Below are positions 1 to 10,197 of a stretch of DNA of 22,026 bases, piece after piece. The position numbers were made by a program, and so were the translations under genes. This DNA comes from Oppiella nova (Eukaryota; Arthropoda; Arachnida; Sarcoptiformes; Oppiidae). Every line of letters starts with the position of its first letter. Position 1 is the first letter of the stretch. The notes below the pieces were generated by a model. The model did not search any database and was not told the origin of the DNA. It was given only the letters and a program-made list of their open reading frames with translations. The DNA lies in NCBI GenBank assembly GCA_905397405.1, contig CAJPVJ010000636.1:1-22026 (forward strand), given 5' to 3'.

Positions 1-57
<57 letters not shown>

Positions 58-58
58 T
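1..58. repeat. Compound microsatellite (TG)n(AG)n
   Basis: TG dinucleotides run over about 1-16 and pass directly into AG dinucleotides to about 58, with one interruption (GAT) near 39-40. The array is cut by the window edge, so its true length is unknown. The same TG-then-GA order recurs at 14445 and 19704. Confidence 0.98.
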
Positions 59-1259
59 GTAAATTTCTGAATTCAATATTGATAATGTATTAAAATTATT
101 AAAATTAGTTATTAACAGAGTAGAATATTAAAAATAAAATTAGTTCAGAATGATATAATTGCATGCCTCTTAACGATAAAGTTTTTTAGAGTTTAAGTTA
201 TCAACAAAGTTTTTAATTGACATTTATTTTGGAATAAATAAAAATTTAAAATTATGTATTTGTTTATGGAATTTATATAAAAAAATACTTTTGTTTATTA
301 ATACAGTAATAACATTTAACCATAATAAAAGTAAAAAAGTACAATATCCTATCATTAACGCAGATAATAGACTATGTTTTTGACATCTCATGAGACTTAT
401 AATGAGTTTTTATTTTTTATTATTTCTACGAAATTTTTTCTGTTAATTAGGCATTTAATTATAGATATTATAGCAAATGAATAACAATTTATATATACAT
501 ACAGTACTGTATATCTCTTTTAGATAATATTTTAGATATTACCAAATATTTTTCACAGAATTTTAATAATTAAAATAATTTTTGATTATTATTTAATATC
601 AAACTGTATTAAAGTTACATGTATTACAGTATAAATAATTAATGTATGTTTTGTACAACTACTCATTAAATATAAATATTATTGCATACGATTAGTAGCA
701 AATGAAAAGTTACAATTTAACTTGTTATTCAAAAAAATCATTATATTATAATTAATAGATTCTGAGAAATAATTGTACCTTATTTAACACTAAAGATTTA
801 AATTAGACATTTCGTATAAATTTTTAATAAACATCAAATAAAAGTTTTTGGATTAAAAACTTTATTAATTATAAAACAGAAAAATCTATAAATATAAAAA
901 ATATATTTAAATAATTAAAAATAAGCAATTTATAATAAATTTTAAAATATATATATTCTTATTTTAATTTTGTTTTCTAATGATTTGTCTGTAAAAAGGA
1001 TCTGTTTTGTGATAATCTCCATTTCCCTGGTATTCCAGGTTTTCATACAATATATCTTATTCAGTCATTTCAGTAATAGCTCATTAAATAAATTTTTATG
1101 ATTTCAATACGTTTTTGTTGTGAAAATAACTATTAGTTTGGGAGCTATTTTTTATTCAGTATAAACTCAATTTTGGTATACAACCTAATTCATTAATATA
1201 GAGAATATTCTACTATTGAAAAGTGCATTCAATTAAATAAAATATTTACAACTTTGCAA
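59..1259. other. AT-rich non-coding stretch
   Basis: Very AT-rich sequence with stops in all frames and many short A/T homopolymers. I see no coding signal, RNA gene or long repeat. It contains one palindromic GAATATTC at 1203-1210, part of a motif enriched through the window. Confidence 0.8.
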
Positions 1260-1800
1260 TACTTAAGCCGAATATAGGGGTTGTTGTCAAACATTTGTGA
1301 TGTATTCACGAGTCCTTAACTATAGTGAGAATACAGTGTATTATACACACAAGAGTTGGCAATGAGTTGAGCGCCAGTAGTATTAAAGAATCAGTTTTTG
1401 GTATAAAAACAAAACATAAAAATCAATGGCTATGATAGCACTCGTGGAATGGCTTTCCATACGATTCTATGCACTGAATACACACTCTTATAGATCTCGA
1501 GTTTTAGTGATGGGATAGACATTATTCACTATAAAAAACACTGAGAAAAGGCAATAATAATAAGAGATAACATAAATGAAAAAATTATGAAATTTGATAA
1601 CGTATTTCATACTCTATTATAGAGTCTCTTGTGTTTGCCGTACAATGAAAACTCATTAATGAACAGAATATACATTGTATGCGAGAAAAGGCCAGTGAAT
1701 GGGATCTTAACGAATAAAATGCGATATAAGATGTGAATTATGTATTGAATTTCTAATACCATTCCCTATAATGGCTGTGAATGTGAGAGAAATTTAATCG
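1260..1800. other. Moderately GC-richer island, no gene seen
   Basis: Around 1260-1520 the base composition becomes more balanced and CpGs appear (for example near 1310, 1370 and 1443). Reading all frames by eye gave no credible exon. It carries one copy of the ten-base word GAGTCCTTAA at 1310-1319, found again in reverse complement at 19318 and 20452. It may be a regulatory or conserved non-coding segment, or a worn repeat. Confidence 0.4.
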
Positions 1801-3004
1801 ATTTAACAATTGATTGGAATTAAAGGCTTTTATTCAATAAAGTCTATTCAATTCAAGTGAATTAGACTTTTGTTAGATGTCTGGCTGACAGTTGGTCTGA
1901 AATTTTTAATTTTTTAAAGCCCTTTATGTAATAAACAATATTTGTACACGTATTGCCAATTTACTACATTTCAACAGTTATACAATTATATTGTATTAAA
2001 TTCTTTATAAAATTTAAATTGTGTTTTTAAAATATCTACATTTTAAGGTAAAATCATGTTTTATATTTAAATATTTTTATTTTATTATATAATACAGAAA
2101 ACTTGATTACATATCGAGTTCTCCATACAATATTATGGAAAAAGGATTATACGGAAAAATGTTTCTAAAATCTATTAAATAGATTCAAATAAATCTTAAA
2201 ATTGAAATGAAATTCTTATGGGAATTAAATCTAATTTTAAGGGAAAATTTATTTCATTGAAAACTATTTTATTGAAAGTTTTCGATCACTTTTATATTGA
2301 AAGTCATAACACTTATTATATGATTTTAAACAGATTTTTGATATTTCTCAACAAAAATCGATGAGTTTCCACGAATCGTACCAAACATTTACCTCACATT
2401 AGGATTACTATACTCAGGAGTTTAGCTATTTTTATTATTTGCCTAAATGCATATAGGTATTTTAAATTTTATATTTATTTGTAAAACATTTTAAAATCAA
2501 TATGTCTTATGGTATATTTTTTATAAATAATAGTAGAGTATTTTCATCTACCTAATGCAAATATTAGGAGAATAGGTTTATATAAATACTTTATTTCAAT
2601 TACCTAAGTCTTTTGAATTAAAGTTTTTGGTAAATATGTTTTCAATCAGTTTATACAATGATTTTGCAAACGGAAATAAATTCGATTTAAAAGGATTTAT
2701 AAACGATTACGATAAATATATTATTCACAATTCATATGACAATAATAATTACAAATATTTCTCTAATAAAATTTTTAATTAAATAGCTTATTAAATATTT
2801 TAAAAATATCAAACAAGTTTAATAAACAAAATATTATTTGGGCAAAAACCTTTATTAGTTAAATATTTCAGTTTATTTAAAAACAACAATTTTTAATAAG
2901 TATGGCAATAATTTTGTAGATAAAATGGATTTTTGATTAAAAACGGAATTCCTGTAAACTATAGTTAGGATTTTATAAAAATTAATATTTTTCGAGAACT
3001 TTAT
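1801..3004. other. AT-rich non-coding stretch
   Basis: AT-rich, with frequent stops in every frame and no recognisable repeat or RNA gene. If the kinase-loop-like frame at 3005-3067 belonged to a gene, this would be the first part of its downstream intron. I looked on the minus strand for further kinase motifs here and found none. Confidence 0.7.
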
Positions 3005-3067
3005 ATAACACCTACGTGTGCCAAAAGCACCTGTCCCTACAGTTTGATAATTGTCAGACTTAGACAT
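3005..3067 (-). pseudogene. Possible protein-kinase glycine-loop exon fragment
   Basis: The minus-strand frame starting at an ATG at 3067 reads MSKSDNYQTVGTGAFGTRR at its beginning. The section TVGTGAFG fits the glycine-rich ATP-binding loop (GxGxFG after a beta-strand valine) of serine/threonine kinases, most like the AGC/PKA type, where TVGTGTFGRV is usual. This block is also GC-richer than its surroundings. A splice-donor-like GTAGGT lies on the minus strand at 3010-3015, just after the loop. Beyond it the frame becomes AT-rich and loses any kinase resemblance: the usual R-V after the loop is replaced and no catalytic lysine region follows. No acceptor with a good polypyrimidine tract is visible upstream. 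It may be a small exon, a decayed pseudogene fragment, or chance. The resemblance is short. Confidence 0.22.
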
Positions 3068-4109
3068 AAACTCATTATTATATAAAACATGAATTTTACT
3101 TTAATTTATATCAAATACTAGTATTCATATCGTGTGATATTTAAATAAAAAAGTCTCAAAACAATTGTTTCGCATTATTCACGTATAAAATGAGATATAT
3201 TTTTGTTGTATTAAAACCTTTAGTATTTATACATATGACGTGGGTTTAGGTTTTAATGACATATAGTTTTAGATTTCAATTTATAAAAGTTATTCAAATA
3301 CATTTTATATAGAAATTCCATGAAATACTGTATTGTGAGCATTATAAATTATATAACAAAAAATATAATATATATTTATTAAAGTTTTAAAATATTTGTC
3401 TATTAATGAATGAAAAAATAATGAAAAATTCGTTTCCATTATATTAACGATATAATAAAATTTATAGTTCCCATTAAAATAGTTTTGTAATATAAGTTTA
3501 ATATATTTTGATTTTAGTTTATTTTCAAATTCCTGTTTTTGTAGGTATTATGATTGAACAAAATTGCAGAATATTTTTGTAGCCTATGACTTAAACAGAC
3601 ATATTATTAAAATTTAAATATATCATTAAATCATTTTTAAAAGGAGCTTTAGATAAAGTGTTTAATTAAGATAATTAAGTTTGAAACCAAAAAAATTAAA
3701 AATTTGTTAATATTTATTTACACTTATACTGAGCTTATACTCACGATAAGTTAAAATTTTTAAAATTAAATTAAAATTTTTATATTTTATAAATAAATGA
3801 CTATATTAGAATAATAAATTATTATAAAACATAGTATAAAATATACTTACTAAACTACTTAAATGTGATTTTAAAAGAGTAAAAAACATTTGCTAAACAT
3901 AAGCCGACAAAAACTTTTTTCCTTTACATTAGATTTCAGATTCCTTTTATAAAATTGAATCAAAATTTTGTTTTATTTGCAAAAACGTTATTGTAAAATA
4001 TTATATAACTTATATTAAGCCATAAATTGTATTATATATACACTGAAAGACATTATTCTTGTTATGTGTAATGTTTGAGCACTTTATTAAAGGCACTGAA
4101 ATTTTTTCT
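3068..4109. other. AT-rich non-coding stretch
   Basis: AT-rich sequence with stops in all frames and no repeat, RNA gene or convincing regulatory element that I can support. Confidence 0.75.
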
Positions 4110-4240
4110 CTCCGGTTCTCAAGAGATCCGAGATCTCAGACCCCAACAGAACTTGAAATTTGAAAATCGAAATAAATATCTCTACACATCCCATCATCCC
4201 ATCCCTACCCTTCCCCTTAACTACCACTCACTTCGTCTAT
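4110..4240. other. GC-richer block with pyrimidine-rich tract
   Basis: The plus strand changes abruptly from AT-rich DNA to a block with the palindrome GAGATCTC (4130-4137), a CCCC run at 4141 and then the C-rich tract annotated separately at 4190-4216. It ends in a CACTCACTTCG-type sequence. The minus strand is purine-rich, as in the block near 10166. No exon is apparent. A promoter-proximal or enhancer role is possible but only inferred. Confidence 0.45.
4190..4216 (-). other. Canonical G-quadruplex motif (minus strand)
   Basis: The plus strand carries five C-runs of three or more at 4190-4192, 4198-4200, 4203-4205, 4208-4210 and 4213-4216. The loops between them are only 5, 2, 2 and 2 bases. 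The minus strand therefore meets the standard G3+ N1-7 pattern with one run to spare, and the plus strand could form an i-motif. In DNA this AT-rich such a tract is very unlikely by chance. Whether it folds in vivo is unknown. Confidence 0.75.
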
Positions 4241-5631
4241 AATAATAGATAAGTGTATTTGAAAGTATAGACATTTATATATACCGTATATATACTGTAT
4301 GTATAGTACGAAAAAATCAGAGATAAAAATAAGAGAATAATATATAAGAAGATTGAGAGCAAGAAAAGGAGTGAATGTATTGAATCCGAGTGAAGAGATT
4401 GAAAATTTTGATCACAGAATAAATGAGATATTCTGTAGATTTTAAAGTACATTATTAGTGCTATTTATATAGAGAACAGAATATATAATATTGAAGTTCA
4501 GTACGGAATAAATTGAAAACAAAATTCACTGAACAGTATATTTGAGATAAGGGATAGATATTTTGATCCAATAAATAATGTCTTATTTCTCATGTATGTC
4601 CAAAATTTCTAGGTTTATTCTGTTTGAATTGTCAGTGAAAATAGTTTTATTCAAACAGAATTATAATATTTATTATAATTGTCGACATGATAGTAAGGAT
4701 ACTAAAAAGTATATTAGAAAGTTTTTATTTTAATGTAAGTTGTTATGAATTTAATTTGAGTAAATTAATATACAAATTATTTATTATATTTAAATGTTTT
4801 TATAGAGATTTAAATTATAAATTATCATTTTAATTAAATAATAAGTGTAAGAAGGTTATAATAAAATGTTTGATAATGTATAATAAAACTATACTTACTA
4901 TTAGATGTAATTTCCAATACTATTGACCAAATATAGAAACCTATAAATAAAAAATAAATCTCTTTAAATAATAATAATATTATGTTATTATACAGTAGAC
5001 ATAAACTATATTATTAAATTAATTTGAAAGTTTATTTTACTTTAGTTTTCTATAGTTATATTTAATAATTAATATTCATATTTAATATTTTTAAATACTT
5101 TTAATGTATGACACAGTTTTATTAACAAAGTTGTAAGTATGCATGAATAAATCATAAGTGTAAAACTTAATTAACCAGAGAATTTCTAAATATTAACACA
5201 AATTCTTAGCATTCAAAATAATTAATGTATGAGTTTTATGAAATATGATCATTGCTTTAATTAAATATTTTATTAGAAACTACTTTTTTATTCAAAGTAA
5301 AAAATGATTAGATTTAAAGTTAATGCAATTAGATCTGTATATCATTAGTTTCAAAATTTTAAAGTTGTTAATGTAAAATGGTATACTCATTTTAATTAAT
5401 AAATCATGTAAACTGTTCAAAGTATTTTCATTTGAAGATATTTCACAATTATCTGATATATTGACAAAAGATTATAAATGTTTGCGAAACTCAAATACAA
5501 ACAATAACTCATGAATTCTGTGATAAAACCATTTTGAATATCATTTAGAAAACAATTTTGTCCTTTATATCAATTTATTTTCTTAAATGGATTGACTTTT
5601 TTCGTGGGAATAAGAGGGTTATTGTCAGTGA

Positions 5632-5635
<4 letters not shown>
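4241..5635. other. AT-rich non-coding stretch
   Basis: AT-rich, with a short perfect palindrome GTATATATAC at 4286-4295 inside an alternating TA region. A minus-strand frame at 4237-4452 has an ATG but encodes a low-complexity I/L/Y/S-rich string typical of translated AT-rich DNA. I do not call it a gene. Nothing else is supportable. Confidence 0.7.

Positions 5636-5671
<36 letters not shown>
5636..5671. repeat. (GA)n microsatellite
   Basis: About 18 uninterrupted GA units on the plus strand, at the left edge of a GC-richer island. In many arthropods such tracts can bind GAGA factor, but that role is not shown here. Confidence 0.97.
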
Positions 5672-5675
<4 letters not shown>

Positions 5676-6450
5676 AAAGCAATTATTTTTCTTATTTTTT
5701 TTCGTACGACACTTATTGTCATCAATCTATTGATTCGTATTTCATTTCATTGACTTAGACTCGCGTTTTGCTTTCACATCCATCTGTCTGTTTGGACAGT
5801 TATGTCTTGGAGACAGTGGACAGACAGGAAATAGCTGTACAGTCAATGACAGCACATATTATATATTATTGAACACGAAATAAAAGCGATTCTTTATACC
5901 CATTATTATTCATTTAGTGAACAGAATATGTTTTTCACCAATGAATTAAAGTCTGCCATCAAATAGATTTTGTCAATCGGTGTTTGAATATAAAAATAAA
6001 ATTTATATTTATTTTCTCTTTTATTGTCGTTATAGTGAACGCTTGACTTAACACTTATGTTGCAATCATTTGTTACAATAAGACTGTTATTTAGTGTACT
6101 ATAGTATGGCGCACACAATGTGTACACTTTAGATAATATTTATAATTTACAGCAAAACATGTCTATTACTGTACAGAATATTCTGTGTTCCTATAAATTC
6201 TGTCAATAAAAAATCGTTGACAACAACTACTAAATTTCGTACACTATTAGCCGATAAGTAGTGTATTAGTAGTAAGGGAGTTCATTATAGGGAGTAAGCC
6301 GTGAGTCGTGTAATTAAATTAAGAAAAATTGGTCGTTTGAGTGAAGCGGACACGACTTTTCTGGGGAAGGGCTGTCAAATCATGAGCGACCACTTCATGC
6401 CTTATCTAAGAGCTAAACATTTATGACTGACTTCTCTTGAGTGTTGTATT
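5672..6450. other. GC-richer island, possible regulatory segment
   Basis: Base composition is more balanced, with several CpGs near 5761, 6040, 6110 and 6300-6380. It includes a hairpin at 5784-5827 and a GAATATTC palindrome at 6176-6183. A plus-strand frame of roughly 40 codons is open near 6301-6424 and reads through GRLSEADTTFLGKGCQIM, but it has no early ATG and no family I recognise. It could be an exon, a regulatory island or part of an old repeat. Confidence 0.35.
5784..5827. other. Inverted repeat / hairpin
   Basis: CTGTCTGT at 5784-5791 is the exact reverse complement of ACAGACAG at 5820-5827, with 28 bases between. A second small hairpin, GTCT-TGG-AGAC, lies inside the loop at about 5804-5814. 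The 8-bp stem is short enough to be chance, but the nested GTCT/AGAC words make it worth noting. Confidence 0.4.
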
Positions 6451-6792
6451 GATTTATCTTTGAAAATGAAAATAAATGATAAAAACTTTGAAATAAAAAA
6501 ATATATAATCCACTCAAATGGCAGTAAATTTAGACAACACACAAATGTTTACTCAGATAAATGATCGCGAGCCTAAAAAACGTTCATTAAATTTGCTCAA
6601 CAGTGTACATTTTTAACTCATTTATTATTCAAACTTAATTATTAAATGGTTTGGAAAGCCTTATAGGAATTGTAGCTATAGTTTCTAAAAACTTTCCATT
6701 CATTCATTCCTTTTATTGTTATTGTTTTTGTGCCATGCTCATTTATTATTTATACTTCATATAATTCTTTATTAGACTATTTAGTGTCCAAA
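6451..6792. other. AT-rich non-coding stretch
   Basis: AT-rich spacer between two GC-richer islands. No gene, repeat array or RNA gene seen. Confidence 0.7.
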
Positions 6793-6957
6793 CTAATCCA
6801 TCTGAAGTACGTCGATGGCACAGGTACTCGTAAACTCCATATAAAACAAGTGTCCAAAACTGCCCAAAAGTTGTACGAAAACACATAAATCCCTGTCCCC
6901 ATGAATATTGTATGCCTCATCCCATTCCCACACGATTCTCGTATTTTGTATAAACAT
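6793..6957 (-). CDS. Doubtful 54-codon hypothetical frame
   Basis: A minus-strand frame runs from an ATG at 6957 (A at -3) to a TAG at 6793-6795. It stays open further upstream but without an ATG nearby. The peptide begins MFIQNTRIVWEWDEAYNIHG and includes Trp, Asp and Cys, which is unusual for translated AT-rich noise, and the stretch is GC-richer than its flanks. A TATA-like TATATAAAT lies on the minus strand at 7029-7037, about 75 bases upstream of the ATG. I recognise no family. The frame is short enough to be chance, so it may equally be part of a non-coding transcript or an old repeat. Confidence 0.14.
   Translation of the reverse strand: MFIQNTRIVWEWDEAYNIHGDRDLCVFVQLLGSFGHLFYMEFTSTCAIDVLQMD
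6891..6929 (-). other. Loose G-quadruplex-capable tract (minus strand)
   Basis: C-runs on the plus strand at 6891-6893, 6897-6900, 6921-6923 and 6927-6929 give four G-runs on the minus strand. The middle loop is 20 bases, longer than the usual limit, so stability is doubtful. Confidence 0.35.
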
Positions 6958-7260
6958 TATGATTATTAGCAAAACACACGCAAAAGTGTATGTTTTATGA
7001 CCAAAACGCGACAAACAATGTGTTAGAGATTTATATAGAGTTTATGAGGAGTTTGTGGGAGAAAAGCATTTTGTGTCACAAAACACGTAAACCAGAGATC
7101 TATTAGAGATCTCCTCAAGAAGTCAGTGATGTGTCTCAGATGTGTCGAGCAGTGCATCCCTTTCCCTGACACGTCTCGCAGATACAGCCACTGAAACTAC
7201 TTGTGCTGTTTGTGTCATAATTGCGAATAAATGGCATTAATTTCTTGTTTTACGCTATGA
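6958..7260. other. GC-richer island with possible minus-strand core promoter
   Basis: Relatively GC-rich, CpG-containing DNA. Around 7094-7113 the word AGAGATCT occurs twice, 11 bases apart, the second extending to the palindrome GAGATCTC. A plus-strand frame of about 47 codons at roughly 7046-7192 is open and Cys-rich but has no starting ATG and matches nothing I know. A GAATATTC palindrome lies just beyond, at 7331-7338. Confidence 0.35.
7029..7037 (-). promoter_or_regulatory. TATA-like box
   Basis: Reads TATATAAAT on the minus strand within a GC-richer block, so it stands out less as AT background than most such words here. A start site about 30 bases downstream would fall near 7000, ahead of the doubtful frame at 6793-6957. 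No initiator could be confirmed. Confidence 0.22.
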
Positions 7261-7729
7261 TTGTCATATGTATTGAGCGATAAGTCATAGGAATTACGAT
7301 TGCTTTTGTTTTTTGTGTCACATTTTCACAGAATATTCTTTCGGAATTAATTGAAACATGAATTAGAGATCAGTTTTATTTTTAGTAATTCATTAAAATT
7401 ATGCCATATATAAGTTAGCTTAAATTTTATTAAATTACATTTAGTTGAATTTTATTTTATTTTTAAGTTTTTAATAAATATTAAATAATATTAATTGGTT
7501 TAAAGTTTTTGAAAGATGTTGGTAATTATGGTAAATTCTTGGAAAATAGTTTACATAGTAATTTGATAAAAATAAATAAAAATTAAGTACTATCTTTAAA
7601 TGAAAATCTATAAAAATAAGTGCATTAATGTAAGACACTTTTATAATAACACATTTTAAAAAATGTAATTATTTTTATAAATGATTCCAAATGTGTATTC
7701 AGTTTTTAAAATTACTTATTGATTATATC

Positions 7730-7730
<1 letters not shown>
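7261..7730. other. AT-rich non-coding stretch
   Basis: AT-rich with no coding or structural RNA signal. Contains one GAATATTC at 7331-7338. Confidence 0.7.
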
Positions 7731-7762
<32 letters not shown>

Positions 7763-7780
7763 ACTCTCTCTCTCTCTCTC
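7731..7780. repeat. (CT)n microsatellite, imperfect
   Basis: TC/CT dinucleotides on the plus strand with two interruptions, TTT near 7739-7741 and CAC near 7762-7764. The interruptions suggest an older array than the pure ones at 9360 and 18872. Confidence 0.97.
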
Positions 7781-9357
7781 GCAGTTCACACTTGAATATG
7801 TCTATCATTCAAACCCTTAATACTTAACATATTTTTGTGCATAGTTTTCGTTATCGATAAAACTTTCTCATTTGAGAAAATTGTTTGTCTTGTGTTTGGT
7901 ATGCATTCAATGATCAAATGATTTCCCCATAATTCATGTGTTATAATCAATATTTATTTTTCCCATTTTATATTTTCATCTTTAATGGCCTACTGGTGCT
8001 CCGGATCAGGAACTTTTAGATTTGAAAATAGAAATCGAGTCGATTATAGATTTAATGTTTGTGTTATTGAATAGTTTCAACAAATTCAAAACACATGTGA
8101 ATCCAATGGATAAAGAAAAACATTATGAAAATACTTTCTATACTATATTCATGTCTGATTTGCTGTATTTTATTGATTGAAACCCTTTTTTACTTTTTAT
8201 AGCAATAAATAATTCAAAAAATATATTCAAAATTCTGTATTGAAACATATTCAAAATGTAAAACTTTTATTCAATATATTTACAATGCTCTCAGATTTCA
8301 ATTAAATATTTATAACTTTAGATAAATACTGAATATCTTTTACGTAAAACATTTAATATTTATATTTATTTAACAAATTATATTAATACAAAACTTTTAA
8401 ATTAATAGAATTTATATATAGTAACTGAAATTTTGAATTTACCAATACTTGTTTTTGATATACAGTATTATTCATGATTTATTTCATATAAATTTAAAAC
8501 TCAATACAGTATATGAATAAACTATATATTATATATGATATAAAATTTATATTATAAATAGATATTTGCATAAAAATTGTGTTTTATATTAGGAATAATA
8601 TCCAAAATATAACTCAATTCTTGCTCAATATGTACTACAGTTTAAGGATTTATTTCATGAATGTATTGTACATTTCTAGACATCAATCGGTTTCTTAAGA
8701 AATATTTCAGAGATTTCTTTTGTACTCCACTTATGTTTTATTCATAAGTTATTGTTTTGATGTTATATTCGCGGCACATATAAAACAAATGCTTCATTTG
8801 TTTTTAAGTCAAACACATTATTAGGACTTTTGTCGAATGAATTCATAAAATAGTTATGGAAATTATATACATATAATATATATATATATACTGTTTTCGA
8901 CATTTATTCTGATGACATAGATATGTGGATACAAAATACACAGATGAAATACACTAGAAATTAAATTTAAATTTAAAATGATTTTTTATTTTATGAATAT
9001 TTTATTTGATATTTTATTTAATATATTAAATGACTCTGATGTCTGATATAAATCAATACATTTTAATAAAGCATAGTTTATAGGCTGATTTAATATAAAT
9101 TCTTTCAGATATTCTTGAAATCCATTATCAAATAATAAATATACTATATATATATTTCTTACGTATTGTAAACTTTAAAGCAAAATCAGTAAATATTTGA
9201 CTTTTGGGATCAGATTTTATGTCTTAATTTTTAACCCTAATATGATTTCATATACTATGTATTCTTTGCACAGAATTTGAAGTTTATTTGTTTTGTTGCG
9301 AAACTCTTATATAATGTACCAACGATTTCGTCATAAGACATAAGTAATAGACAGACT

Positions 9358-9359
<2 letters not shown>
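7781..9359. other. AT-rich non-coding stretch with short palindromes
   Basis: No gene seen. At 7851-7860 there is the palindrome TTATCGATAA, which contains TATCGATA, the insect DRE core-promoter word. Directly after it is a 7-bp hairpin, TTTCTCA-TT-TGAGAAA, at 7864-7879. A TA-repeat tract lies at about 8866-8890. The rest is AT-rich with stops in all frames. Confidence 0.6.
8866..8890. repeat. Short (TA)n tract
   Basis: Imperfect alternating TA sequence of about 25 bases in already AT-rich DNA, probably slippage-prone but otherwise unremarkable. Confidence 0.7.

Positions 9360-9400
<41 letters not shown>
9360..9400. repeat. (CT)n microsatellite
   Basis: About 20 uninterrupted CT units on the plus strand. 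Purity suggests a young, probably polymorphic array. Confidence 0.97.
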
Positions 9401-9402
<2 letters not shown>

Positions 9403-9866
9403 ATTGAATTGAAGTATGATTTCTAACATTTAAGAAATAAAAACACTAAAAGTCAATGGATTTGTTGTGTTTTCAAAAGTCCTGGATTAATAAATGGATT
9501 TGATATTGGAGTGGGAGGTAAGACCTATTGTGACACCCATTACCAGCTATTATTGAGCAATACTAGAGCTTATGGTGAGATTGACTGTGCTTTCACATAT
9601 GTTTTCATAAACTTTTATTTTGTTTTTTAATTTTAAAACTTTATTCTTTCGCTTTATTAATGGATAAAGTATAGTAACTCTTAAAACAATTTTTAAAGTT
9701 TTTATTTCAAAAAATAAGTTCCAAAATCGGAAATCTACTTAACGTTAATGCAGTTTTTATAATCTTTTCAGACAATGAAAAAAACTAAAAACTAAAAAAT
9801 GTATTTTTAGTCTCTATGTGTTTGTTTATTAACAAAAAGTGTGGTGTTTGAATTTCACAAACTTTT
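9401..9866. other. Non-coding stretch
   Basis: Mostly AT-rich with a slightly GC-richer opening at 9470-9560. It lies directly downstream of the candidate minus-strand frame that ends at 9867. No polyadenylation signal is convincing, since AATAAA-like words are too common in this DNA to be informative. Confidence 0.55.
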
Positions 9867-10064
9867 CTACTTATTATGCATTTTCACACTACAGGCCACA
9901 CGGTTGAGCGACAAATACCGGGACACACTGTTTATCATGCAATATATCGATCGTGCGATTCGTACATAAAATGCAAACAAAAGTCTTTGACTGAAAACCG
10001 ATGCCTTTATTTGTCGTTCACGTCGTGTGTACTCTAAAGGATCCGTCGATTCTTTGGCTCCCAT
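9867..10064 (-). CDS. Candidate small gene or first coding exon (65 aa)
   Basis: The minus-strand ATG at 10064 is preceded directly by an in-frame TAA, so it is the true start of the open frame, and G follows it at +4. The frame ends at TAG 9867-9869. The peptide begins MGAKESTDPLEYTRRERQIK. Gly2 and Ser6 fit the N-myristoylation consensus MGxxxS, and a basic R/K-rich stretch follows, a common layout for membrane-anchored proteins. Codons are CpG-rich (CGA, CGT, TCG, ACG), and the block is clearly GC-richer than the window. A TATA-like box and a GA-rich tract lie just upstream. I do not recognise the family. No strong splice donor is visible, so it may be a complete 65-residue protein or an exon reading on into an intron. 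Chance cannot be excluded at this length. Confidence 0.35.
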   Translation of the reverse strand: MGAKESTDPLEYTRRERQIKASVFSQRLLFAFYVRIARSIYCMINSVSRYLSLNRVACSVKMHNK

Positions 10065-10114
10065 TTAGCGGTCGTTATGTTATTTTAGCGCCGATTTAAC
10101 ACATTATAGTTCAC

Positions 10115-10122
10115 TATATATA
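10115..10122 (-). promoter_or_regulatory. TATA-like box upstream of the 65-codon frame
   Basis: TATATATA on the minus strand, flanked by GC-containing sequence and lying about 50 bases upstream of the ATG at 10064. A start site near 10090 would leave a 5' leader of about 25 bases. The position is right for a core promoter but the sequence is common in AT-rich DNA. Confidence 0.3.
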
Positions 10123-10165
10123 CCACACAACCACTGCATTTAGATTCTGGATTCTGTGTGTATAT

Positions 10166-10197
10166 CCCCGCTCTCTCCCTCCCCTATCACTCACTCC
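10166..10197 (-). promoter_or_regulatory. GA/G-rich promoter-proximal tract with quadruplex potential
   Basis: The plus strand has C-runs at 10166-10169, 10177-10179, 10181-10184 and 10195-10197, with loops of 7, 1 and 10 bases, mixed with CT repeats. On the minus strand this is a G/GA-rich tract about 100-130 bases upstream of the candidate ATG. GAGA-type elements at this distance are typical of arthropod promoters, but here that is an inference. Confidence 0.4.

Noticed and set aside
4237-4452. Minus-strand 71-codon ATG frame rich in I, L, Y and S
   Set aside because: Low-complexity string typical of translated AT-rich DNA, with no homology-like motif.
5906-6127. Minus-strand 73-codon frame
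   Set aside because: It opens at a GTG, not an ATG, and the peptide shows no family likeness. Open length of this size is expected by chance.
6958-7014. Upstream extension of the 6793-6957 frame, giving a signal-peptide-like hydrophobic start
   Set aside because: The extension needs a TTG start, which is not credible in a eukaryote.
4130-7113. Palindrome GAGATCTC at 4130-4137 and 7106-7113
   Set aside because: Two copies of an 8-base word with unrelated flanks are too weak to call a motif.
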